The translations under genes were made by a program, and so were the position numbers. The notes beneath the pieces are model-generated. The model did not search any database. It was given only the letters and a program-made list of their open reading frames with translations, and was not told the DNA's origin. Shown here piece by piece: positions 26,899 through 34,730 of a stretch of DNA of 64,000 bases. Origin of the DNA: CBDBDZ01 sp965204215 (GTDB lineage Bacteria; Pseudomonadota; Gammaproteobacteria; Pseudomonadales; GM7GCV1); contig CBDBDZ010000013.1 of NCBI GenBank assembly GCA_965204215.1, positions 124,001-188,000 of the forward strand. The letters are read 5' to 3'. Position 1 is the first letter of the stretch; each line of letters starts with the position of its first letter.

Positions 26899-28542
26899 TT
26901 ACATCATACCGCCCATGCCACCCATGCCACCCATATCCGGCATAGCGGGAGCAGCAGCTTCATCTTTAGGTTGATCAGCCACCATCGCTTCGGTAGTAAT
27001 CATTAAACCTGCAATTGAGCCAGCCGCTTGTAGGGCGGTACGTGTGACTTTTGCTGGATCAAGAATCCCTTGTTCAATCATATCGCCGTATTCACCGTTG
27101 CTAGCGTTGTAACCAAAGTTACCACTGCCGTTTTTAACTTTATCGACAATAACACTACCATCTTCACCAGCATTAGCTGCGATTTGACGAAGTGGTGTCT
27201 CCATTGAACGCAGTGCAATACCAATACCAACGGTTTGGTCAGCATTATCACCTTCTAGTTCACTGATAGATTGAAGCGCTCTAACAAGAGCTACACCCCC
27301 ACCAGCTACAACGCCTTCTTCAACAGCGGCGCGAGTAGCGTGAAGAGCATCTTCAACACGAGCTTTTTTCTCTTTCATTTCAACTTCAGTAGCAGCACCT
27401 ACTTTAATGACGGCAACACCACCAGCTAACTTGGCTACACGCTCTTGAAGTTTTTCGCGGTCATAATCTGAAGATGTGTCTTCTATTTGAACTCGAATTG
27501 AATTGACGCGGGCTTTAATTTCATCAGCATTACCCAAACCATCAATAATAGTGGTATTGTCTTTGCTCATTTGGACACGTTTGGCTTGACCTAAATGCTC
27601 AAGAGTTGCACCTTCCAGGTCTAGGCCTATTTCTTCTGAAATAACCTGACCGCCAGTTAGAATGGCGATGTCTTGCAACATGGCTTTACGGCGGTCACCA
27701 AAACCTGGAGCTTTAACACCAGCAACTTTAACGGTGCCGCGCAAATTGTTGACAACCAATGTTGCCAGGGCTTCACCTTCAATATCTTCGGCAATAATTA
27801 CTAAGGGACGACCTGCTTTTGAAACGGCTTCAAGAATTGGCAATAATTCACGGATATTGGAAATTTTCTTGTCAACCATCAAAATAAATGGATTTTCCAT
27901 TTCTACTGACATATTGTCCTGGTTATTGATGAAATAAGGTGAAAGGTAGCCACGGTCAAACTGCATACCTTCAACAACATCAAGTTCATTTTCAAGTGTT
28001 GAACCTTCTTCAACCGTAATAACGCCTTCTTTGCCAACTTTTTCCATTGCATCGGCAATGATGGTACCTACAGCCTCATCACTATTAGCTGAAATAGTGC
28101 CAACTTGCGCAATCGCTTTATAATCTTCACAAGCAGTGGCACTGTCTTGAATAACTCTAACCGAAGCAACAACTGCTTTGTCTATGCCGCGCTTTAAATC
28201 CATCGGATTCATACCAGCAGCAACTGACTTTAAGCCTTCGCGTACAATGGATTGTGCCAACACAGTGGCTGTAGTTGTACCGTCACCTGCATCATCAGAG
28301 GCTTTAGAGGCAACCGACTTAACCATTTGCGCGCCCATGTTTTGGAATTTATCTTCCAATTCGATTTCTTTGGCAACCGATACACCATCTTTGGTAACAA
28401 CAGGTGCACCAAAAGATTTATCTAAAATCACATTGCGCCCTTTAGGACCCAAGGTTACTTTTACAGCATTTGCTAGTACGTCTACACCCTCAAGCATTTT
28501 CTTGCGGGCAACGTCTCCAAAAAATACATCTTTAGCGGACAT
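26899..28542 (-). CDS. groEL: Chaperonin GroEL
   Basis: 547 aa 60-kDa chaperonin, full length. The start region KDVFFGDVARKKMLEGVDVLANAVKVTLGPKGRN is followed by GDGTTTATVLAQ, and the C-terminal tail GGMGGMGGMM is typical of the main proteobacterial copy. It follows groES by 39 nt in the groESL operon. Confidence 0.98.
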   Translation of the reverse strand: MSAKDVFFGDVARKKMLEGVDVLANAVKVTLGPKGRNVILDKSFGAPVVTKDGVSVAKEIELEDKFQNMGAQMVKSVASKASDDAGDGTTTATVLAQSIVREGLKSVAAGMNPMDLKRGIDKAVVASVRVIQDSATACEDYKAIAQVGTISANSDEAVGTIIADAMEKVGKEGVITVEEGSTLENELDVVEGMQFDRGYLSPYFINNQDNMSVEMENPFILMVDKKISNIRELLPILEAVSKAGRPLVIIAEDIEGEALATLVVNNLRGTVKVAGVKAPGFGDRRKAMLQDIAILTGGQVISEEIGLDLEGATLEHLGQAKRVQMSKDNTTIIDGLGNADEIKARVNSIRVQIEDTSSDYDREKLQERVAKLAGGVAVIKVGAATEVEMKEKKARVEDALHATRAAVEEGVVAGGGVALVRALQSISELEGDNADQTVGIGIALRSMETPLRQIAANAGEDGSVIVDKVKNGSGNFGYNASNGEYGDMIEQGILDPAKVTRTALQAAGSIAGLMITTEAMVADQPKDEAAAPAMPDMGGMGGMGGMM

Positions 28543-28581
28543 AATATTTCTCTCTTAGTTTAAAAATTAGTTAATGTTTAA

Positions 28582-28875
28582 TTAGCCTTCAATGACACCA
28601 TAGATGTCACTTTCATTCATGATGATAAGTTCATCATCACCATCTTTGATAGTGTTGCTATCGGCATAACGGCCAAATACAACAGTGTCACCTACATTAA
28701 CTGCAAGTGTACGGACTTCGCCATTGTCTAGCGTTTTACCAGGACCAACAGCTACGACTTCGCCCTGATTGGGCTTTTCTTTACTGGCAGCAGTTAAGAT
28801 AATACCACCACTTGTGGTTTCTTCCTCTTCATTGCGTCGAACAACAACGCGATCATTTAAGGGTCGAATATTCAT
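28582..28875 (-). CDS. groES: Co-chaperonin GroES
   Basis: 97 aa GroEL cap. It has IRPLNDRVVVRRNEEEETTSGGI with the mobile loop, and the C-terminal VIEG. A GGAGATG-type ribosome-binding site precedes the ATG. A sigma-32-like promoter lies about 77 nt upstream. Confidence 0.98.
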   Translation of the reverse strand: MNIRPLNDRVVVRRNEEEETTSGGIILTAASKEKPNQGEVVAVGPGKTLDNGEVRTLAVNVGDTVVFGRYADSNTIKDGDDELIIMNESDIYGVIEG

Positions 28876-28951
28876 TGGTTCATCTCCAAAAAATTAAATG
28901 TTAAAAGGTTTATAAATATCAATTTAGTCAGTTAATACCAACTAAAGCAGG

Positions 28952-28980
28952 TATATGATGCCGATACAAATGATTTCAAG
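28952..28980 (-). promoter_or_regulatory. Sigma-32-like heat-shock promoter of groESL
   Basis: On the minus strand, CTTGAAA and CATCATATA are 13 nt apart, fitting the RpoH pattern CTTGAAA with CCCCATnTA (the -10 lacks two of the four C). No CIRCE element is seen. Confidence 0.6.
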
Positions 28981-29087
28981 TTTTTTTTATAAATCTTTTG
29001 AAAATACGGAAATATAATTAAAAAAAATCACTAACAGCGCTATGATTGCGTGAGCTGATACAGCCCAAAACAAGCTAAAAGACTTTT

Positions 29088-29236
29088 GGGTACCTCTATT
29101 AATTCGCTCCTGCGAATTAATAGATTCGAAAATAAAAAATGCGATTTTTATTTTCTCGCAAAATCAACTGTTTACAACAGCCGATTTTGGCAGTATATCC
29201 GATACTGCCCGGAAACCCCAATAAATAGAGGTTCCC
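29088..29236 (+). repeat. R3 multi-hairpin element with inverted ends
   Basis: 149 bp bounded by GGGTACCTCTATT and AATAGAGGTTCCC (12 of 13 complementary). Inside are four consecutive hairpins: CTATTAATTCGC-TCCT-GCGAATTAATAG; an 11-bp stem closing the loop ATGCGA; CTGTT-TAC-AACAG enclosed by AAAATC/GATTTT; and GGCAGTAT-ATCCG-ATACTGCC. It ends 26 nt before the acyl-CoA ligase start and so may form its mRNA leader. The TCCT and ATGCGA loops recur in repeat R2. The rest of 28981-29087 shows no gene. Confidence 0.8.
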
Positions 29237-29262
29237 TTTCGTTCAAAGAGGTAATCAAACCC

Positions 29263-30933
29263 ATGACGCAACAATTTGCATTTACTGAATGGGAGCAGCG
29301 CTCCACCGACAAACCGTTTCTCAATCAGCCTATTGGCGACAAGTGGGAAACTTATACTTGGCACCAGGCAGGGCAAATGGCCAGGCGTTTGGCGACAGGT
29401 CTGCATTCTTTAGGATTACCAGCAGGTAGTCATATTGGTTTAATTTCAGGCAATTGCAGAGAGTGGGTGATTGCAGATATTGCCATAGCTATGGCAGGAT
29501 ATGTATCTGTACCCTTCTATCCAACGCTAATTGGTAAAGAGCTAAATGAACTCATTACCCTGGGCGATGTACAAGCACTGTTTGTTGGTAAAATAGCAGA
29601 TTGGGATGAATTAAAAACGGGAATTGCCGAGAACTTGCCAGTAATAGCCTTCCCTCATTACCATAATTATGCAAAAGTTGACAGAGGACTTAAGTGGCAT
29701 GAATTTATCGAGCAGCACTCACCTCTTGAACAAATACACCAACCTGATGAAGATGAAGTATGGTCAATTATCTTTACTTCAGGTACAACGGGCACTCCCA
29801 AAGGCGTGGAATTAACATACGGCGCTTGTCACCGAAGTAAAAATGTAATCAATGAACCCAATAGAGGTGTCATCGATGAAAATGGAAACAACCGATTCTT
29901 TTCATTTTTACCGCTCAATCATATTGCTGAACGCTTGGTAGTCGAATTAGCTTGTATGCGATTTGGTGGTGAGATATTCTTTGCTGAATCCGTTGAGACT
30001 TTTACCAAAAATATGCAAGATAGCCAACCTACTGTCTTTTTTGGTGTGCCTAGGATTTGGACAAAAATGCAATTGGCAATTTTGGGAAAAATTCCGCAAA
30101 AGAAATTGGATCGACTACTGAGTATTCCTGTTGTATCAACACTCATCAAACGCAAATTGCGCAAAGCACTAGGATTAAACCAGGCAAAGGGTTGTATTAC
30201 TGCTGCTGCTCCTATTTCATTTCAAGTTAAACAATGGTTTCAACGGTTGGGAATACCTATTATAGAAGCCTATGGAATGACTGAAACTTTTGGCATCGCC
30301 TCCATTGGAGAAATTGGTCACAATATTGAAGGCAGTGTTGGCCGCGCATCTGTTGGTGTAGAACTAAAAATTGACGAAGCTACGAATGAAGTATTAGTCA
30401 AAACAGACTATACCATGCGCGGTTATTATAAAGACCCCAATAAAACGACCGAGGTCATTCAGGATGGTTGGTATCACACAGGCGATCAAGGCAGCATTGA
30501 TGCCAATGGCAATCTATTTATCACTGGTCGCGTTAAAGATACGTTCAAAACTGCCAAAGGTAAATTCATTATACCAGCCCCCATAGAATGGGAACTTGAA
30601 ATCAACCCTGATATAGAGCAAATTTGTGTAGTGGGGTTGGGCATTTCGCAACCTATTGCATTAATGGTGCCTTCGGCAATTGGAGCAGCCAAAAATCAGC
30701 TCCAACTGCAAGAAAGTCTTCAAGCAACACTTGAACACGCCAATAGCAAGCTTCCAGGCTACAGCCAGGTTGCAACCATTGTGATTATGCAAGATGAATG
30801 GAGTTCAGCAAACGGCTTTTTAACCCCAACCCTGAAAGTTAAACGCAATATATTAGATAAACATTATCTATCAAAGTACGAAAGTTGGTGCAATCAACCT
30901 GAATCGGTTATCCGGGAGACAGATAACACATAA
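29263..30933 (+). CDS. Long-chain acyl-CoA synthetase (AMP-forming)
   Basis: 556 aa ligase that activates fatty acids to acyl-CoA via acyl-AMP. The P-loop TSGTTGTPKG is near residues 171-180, EAYGMTET is the A5 motif, WYHTGDQGSIDANGN and ITGRVKDTFKTAKGKFI are the C-terminal core motifs. The start is ATG 29263 after AAAGAGG; an open frame to 29086 crosses the R3 hairpins and is not coding. It resembles bubblegum/FadD15-type ligases. The neighbours (dienoyl-CoA-reductase-like enzyme, SDR) suggest lipid catabolism. Confidence 0.93.
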   Translation: MTQQFAFTEWEQRSTDKPFLNQPIGDKWETYTWHQAGQMARRLATGLHSLGLPAGSHIGLISGNCREWVIADIAIAMAGYVSVPFYPTLIGKELNELITLGDVQALFVGKIADWDELKTGIAENLPVIAFPHYHNYAKVDRGLKWHEFIEQHSPLEQIHQPDEDEVWSIIFTSGTTGTPKGVELTYGACHRSKNVINEPNRGVIDENGNNRFFSFLPLNHIAERLVVELACMRFGGEIFFAESVETFTKNMQDSQPTVFFGVPRIWTKMQLAILGKIPQKKLDRLLSIPVVSTLIKRKLRKALGLNQAKGCITAAAPISFQVKQWFQRLGIPIIEAYGMTETFGIASIGEIGHNIEGSVGRASVGVELKIDEATNEVLVKTDYTMRGYYKDPNKTTEVIQDGWYHTGDQGSIDANGNLFITGRVKDTFKTAKGKFIIPAPIEWELEINPDIEQICVVGLGISQPIALMVPSAIGAAKNQLQLQESLQATLEHANSKLPGYSQVATIVIMQDEWSSANGFLTPTLKVKRNILDKHYLSKYESWCNQPESVIRETDNT

Positions 30934-31073
30934 TGGACAGCTTAAAGAAACCTCTATTCCAGTTAAAAAGAGCCGTTTATCTCGGCAATGCCATATTGAA
31001 GTTTCTCTCAGATTCGCCATCTTACACCATCGCTCATTTGGATCAATAAACTCAATATCACAACAGAAAACTG

Positions 31074-31520
31074 ATGACTCCACATACCATATCTATTAAC
31101 CCTATCACCATCAATGCGCCTGCTCAAAAAGTATGGGATATTCTTATTGATTTTGAACAATACCCAAAGTGGAACCCTTTTACCGTTAAAGCTGAATCGA
31201 CTCTCAAAATCGGCGAAACCGTCGACCTTTATATACCACAAAAAAATGGCTCTCTGAAAAAATACAAGTTTATATTAGAAGAATTTGACGCTCCGCACTC
31301 CATTGCCTGGTCCATGCCTAAGCTCGGACATCGTTTAATTCTTAACGCCTATAGAGTGCAAACGGTTGAAGCTGTTAATGAAATGCAGTGCACTTACACC
31401 ACAGCAGATACTTTTAATGGCTGGCTTGCCGCCAACGTCTACAAAACCCAAAATAAGTGGGTTACCAAAAATTTTAATAATCTTGCGCAAGCGTTAAAAG
31501 CTCGGGCGGAAGAACACTGA
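31074..31520 (+). CDS. SRPBCC-family lipid-binding-like protein
   Basis: 148 aa START/Bet v1-like fold. The N-terminus ITINAPAQKVWDILIDFEQYPKWNPFTVKAE is the classic opening of SRPBCC ('polyketide cyclase/dehydrase-like') proteins, followed by strands and the long C-terminal helix. These bind hydrophobic ligands. Position between an acyl-CoA ligase and an OYE-type reductase suggests a lipid ligand, which is inference. Confidence 0.8.
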   Translation: MTPHTISINPITINAPAQKVWDILIDFEQYPKWNPFTVKAESTLKIGETVDLYIPQKNGSLKKYKFILEEFDAPHSIAWSMPKLGHRLILNAYRVQTVEAVNEMQCTYTTADTFNGWLAANVYKTQNKWVTKNFNNLAQALKARAEEH

Positions 31521-31532
31521 ATATATGAGAAT

Positions 31533-31583
31533 TTTAAGTCCAGATTATGTATTAGAAACCTATTACATAATCTGGGTTGAAAA
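31533..31583. repeat. R1 repeat reduced to its two ends
   Basis: A hairpin of about 50 nt: TCCAGATTATGTATTA pairs with TATTACATAATCTGGG around GAAACC. TTAA (left) and TTGA (right) stand at the edges. The stem carries the paired change GCATTA to GTATTA/TATTAC, so both arms changed together. Confidence 0.7.
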
Positions 31584-31633
31584 GTTGTTTGCGTTTCACC
31601 ATAAACAATGGCTATTCCGTCAGGAACAGTTTG

Positions 31634-31690
31634 AGTGGTACTTCCTTGTGCCACATATTAGCTCGGTATTTTCATGCCGAATGAATAAGC
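31634..31690 (-). repeat. R2 repeat, partial copy
   Basis: About 57 bp with the GTGCCACATATTAGCTCGGTATTTTCATGCCGAAT-type end of R2 (R2 read in reverse), lying 50 bp beyond the reduced R1. The other hairpins are lost. The rest of the gap to 31814 shows nothing I can assign. Confidence 0.65.
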
Positions 31691-31814
31691 CCTAGAATAA
31701 TAGGTGTTTATTAACGATAAAACCACCATGTAAACAAGCATTTTTCAAAAAAGTGCGTCAGAGTGAATCGGTTAATTGAATCTGTATTGTGGTCTCTATA
31801 AACTATTGCTGATT

Positions 31815-33923
31815 ATGGCATTTAACTCTCTGCTCACATCAGCCAATATTGGCAAATTAAAATTTAAAAATCGAATAATACTCTCTGCTATGGGTTCCAA
31901 TTTTTGTGATCCTGATGGCAGTTGCAACCATCGCCTGATTAATTACTACCAGCAGATTGCAAAGGGTGGGTGCGGTTTAATCATATTGGAAACCAGTGCT
32001 GCGAACTGGCCACATGGCGCAACCACTCCAAATACCATTGGCTTTTCTGATGACCGTTTCCTGCCAGGTCTGACCAAATTAGTCGATGCTGTACACGACA
32101 GTGGTGCAGCTATTGCTGCCCAACTGAATCATGGAGGTAAATCATCGCAAATAGTAATAGATGAGAATGGGCAAGCACAACCTATTTTTATACCCTCTGA
32201 AGTAAAACCCTTTAAAGGCGATTTATTTAAAGCGCTCACTGTTACAGAAAAGCAACAATTCATAAGTACGGCTAAGCCCATCTACAAACCTATGGATGCT
32301 GATGATTTTATTCAATTGATAGATGCCTACACTCAGGCGGCAATACGGGCTAAGAAAGCGGGGTTTGACGCCATTGAATTACATGCAGGACATGGTTATT
32401 TGTTGTCATCGTTTTTATCCCCTGCAATGAATCAGCGCAGCGATCATTACGGCGGCAGTGCAGAAAACCGAGCAAGATTACTGTGTGAGATTATTGACGC
32501 TATCAAGCAGGCATTGGGTGCTAAATTTCCTATAATTGTCAGATTGGATGCACATGAATTTGAAATTGAAGGCGGTATTACTATCGACCAGTCCATACTT
32601 CACGCTCAATACGCCGTTCAAGCCGGTGCTTGCGCTATTGATGTTAGCGCCTACGGTAACGGCCTATCTTCATCAGCGTTTACCACTGCGCCGCTAGTCC
32701 ATGAACCCAATGGGTTGTTAGATTTTGCCAGACAAATTGCCAAAGCCATCAGTGTGCCCATTATTGCAGTGGGCAGAATAACTCTCGATGCAGCTGAAAA
32801 AGCCATACGCAACAATGAAATTGACTTTGTGGCAATGGGTCGAAAACTTCTGGCAGACCCCGAGTTGCCTCATAAATTGGCAATCGACAAAAAGTCCATT
32901 CGCCCTTGTATTTATTGTTATGTTTGCGTCAGTCAACTATTTATCAACAACCCTATGCGCTGTGCAGTTAATCCTGCTATTGGACAAGAGGGTCAGTATG
33001 CTAATTTAATTTCGCCTGATATTTCCAAAAATATAGCAGTAGTAGGAGCAGGTCCTGCAGGGATGGAAGTGGCAAGATTATTGTCGCTTCGCGGACATAA
33101 AGTTACATTATACGAGCAAAATCGCCAGTTAGGTGGCACCGCTAGAATTGCAGCCCTCCCTTATAGCCCTAACCAGGATTTAATTAAATGGCAACAATAC
33201 TGCCTTAAAAGCTCATCTGTTACGGTTAAACGCCATTGTCAAGTAACTGCCGAAACGCTTGTTGCCAGACAACCTGACCATATTATTTTGGCAGTAGGAG
33301 CTAAGCGCCAATCCCCTGATATAACGGGTAAAGACCAACCCCATGTATTTGATGGAGAGCGCTTAAGGAATTTACTGCTTGATTATCCTGATAATAAATT
33401 ACCCATGTACCAACGTCTTATATTAAGTGCTGGTCGTCTTAGCAGATTATTAAATAATATTGATGCGCTGCGCTTAATAAGCAAGTTATGGTTACCGCTT
33501 GGCAAACGTATTGTACTGATTGGCGGCGGTTTAGTGGGGCTGGAACTGGCAGAGTTTTTAGTTGTGCGCAACCGCACCATCACAGTTCTAGAGCCTGGTA
33601 ATCAATTAGGCGCAGAACTGAGTTTAATTCGCCGTGCACGTTTAATAAAGCAGTTATTATCATTAAATATTCAATTGTTGACTGACGTTTCAGACATTGC
33701 GATTAATCCTAAACATATTAAATTTAGTAAATCTGGAGCAACCTCAACCCTACCAGTCGATTCCGTTATTATTTCACTTGGTGCAACTGATAATCAAGAT
33801 TTGAAAGAGTCTCTAAAATTGATAAACAGTAATATACCGATTTCCAGCATTGGCGATTGCCACCAAGTGAAGTATATAGAAGGCGCTATGCACAGCGCCC
33901 ACGAATTAGCCGTAACCATTTAA
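31815..33923 (+). CDS. 2,4-dienoyl-CoA-reductase-like flavoenzyme (OYE family)
   Basis: 702 aa from ATG 31815 (MAFNSLLTSANIGKLKFKNRI); an upstream start would add 13 unconserved residues. An N-terminal old-yellow-enzyme barrel (ELHAGHGYLLSSFLSPAMNQRSDHYGG) is followed by a Cys cluster C-x2-C-x2-C-x11-C (CIYCYVC...RC) for a 4Fe-4S centre and an FAD/NAD domain with VVGAGPAGMEVARLL and VLIGGGLVGLELAEFL. This is the layout of FadH and related enoate or trimethylamine dehydrogenases. FadH usually has C-x3-C at the second spacing. The substrate is not certain; the next gene is an SDR. Confidence 0.88.
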   Translation: MAFNSLLTSANIGKLKFKNRIILSAMGSNFCDPDGSCNHRLINYYQQIAKGGCGLIILETSAANWPHGATTPNTIGFSDDRFLPGLTKLVDAVHDSGAAIAAQLNHGGKSSQIVIDENGQAQPIFIPSEVKPFKGDLFKALTVTEKQQFISTAKPIYKPMDADDFIQLIDAYTQAAIRAKKAGFDAIELHAGHGYLLSSFLSPAMNQRSDHYGGSAENRARLLCEIIDAIKQALGAKFPIIVRLDAHEFEIEGGITIDQSILHAQYAVQAGACAIDVSAYGNGLSSSAFTTAPLVHEPNGLLDFARQIAKAISVPIIAVGRITLDAAEKAIRNNEIDFVAMGRKLLADPELPHKLAIDKKSIRPCIYCYVCVSQLFINNPMRCAVNPAIGQEGQYANLISPDISKNIAVVGAGPAGMEVARLLSLRGHKVTLYEQNRQLGGTARIAALPYSPNQDLIKWQQYCLKSSSVTVKRHCQVTAETLVARQPDHIILAVGAKRQSPDITGKDQPHVFDGERLRNLLLDYPDNKLPMYQRLILSAGRLSRLLNNIDALRLISKLWLPLGKRIVLIGGGLVGLELAEFLVVRNRTITVLEPGNQLGAELSLIRRARLIKQLLSLNIQLLTDVSDIAINPKHIKFSKSGATSTLPVDSVIISLGATDNQDLKESLKLINSNIPISSIGDCHQVKYIEGAMHSAHELAVTI

Positions 33924-33934
33924 AATTAAATACT

Positions 33935-34705
33935 ATGAACCCACCAAACTCTCAATTATTAACTGGCAAAGTAGCCATGGTAACAGGTGGTGGCAGCGGT
34001 ATTGGTCGCGCTACCTGTCTAAAATTTGCCGAAGAGGGTGCTGCAGTTCTGGTGGTAGATATGAACAGCGAATCCGCCAACCAAACAGTTGACATGATTT
34101 TAAGTAAGGGCGCTAAAGCCTGTTCTGCTACGGCAGATGTATCCAACGAAACAGAAGTTAGCAAAGCTGTGGATAAAGCTATATCAGAGTACGGTGCTTT
34201 ACATATAGCGTCAAACAATGCCGCGCTCTCTGTTGGCAGTAACTTGCTTGCCGATACGGATACTGAAAACTTTAATAAAACCTATGCTGTTACTTTAAAC
34301 GGCGTTTTCTACTGTATGAAATATCAAATTCCTGCCATGATTAATTCTGGCGGCGGCGCTATTGTCAATATTGGCTCGCGCGCAGCCGAAAAACCAAATT
34401 TAATGATGGCAGCCTACGATTCCGCTAAAGCTGCTGTTAACGGTATCACTCGCTCTGCCGCCAAAGAATACGCTCTTAAAAACATTCGTGTTAATTGTGT
34501 CAATCCTGGTGTGGTGCGGACCGAAGGTATTGATCGCTACTTGGCTGTCAACCCTAAACACGAACCACGTTTTTTAAAAAGCATTGCGTTAAATCGCCTG
34601 GCTGACCCCAAAGAACTAGCCGAAGCCGTTGCCTGGCTTTGTAGTGACAGAGCTTCCTATATCACTGGACAATCTATTAATGTTGACGGTGGTATACTGG
34701 GCTAG
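33935..34705 (+). CDS. Short-chain dehydrogenase/reductase
   Basis: 256 aa classical SDR. The cofactor loop TGGGSGIG is near residues 18-25, NNAA follows, and the active site has S, Y161 and K165 in YDSAK. The start is ATG 33935; an upstream open frame overlaps the flavoenzyme gene. It follows that gene by 11 nt, so the two are likely one operon acting on the same class of lipid substrate. Confidence 0.9.
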   Translation: MNPPNSQLLTGKVAMVTGGGSGIGRATCLKFAEEGAAVLVVDMNSESANQTVDMILSKGAKACSATADVSNETEVSKAVDKAISEYGALHIASNNAALSVGSNLLADTDTENFNKTYAVTLNGVFYCMKYQIPAMINSGGGAIVNIGSRAAEKPNLMMAAYDSAKAAVNGITRSAAKEYALKNIRVNCVNPGVVRTEGIDRYLAVNPKHEPRFLKSIALNRLADPKELAEAVAWLCSDRASYITGQSINVDGGILG

Positions 34706-34730
34706 TCATTTACCACTATTACGATTGCTG

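Noticed and set aside
29086..29262. 59-residue N-terminal extension of the acyl-CoA ligase
   Set aside because: It crosses the R3 hairpins; the ATG at 29263 has a good ribosome-binding site and fits the family's start.
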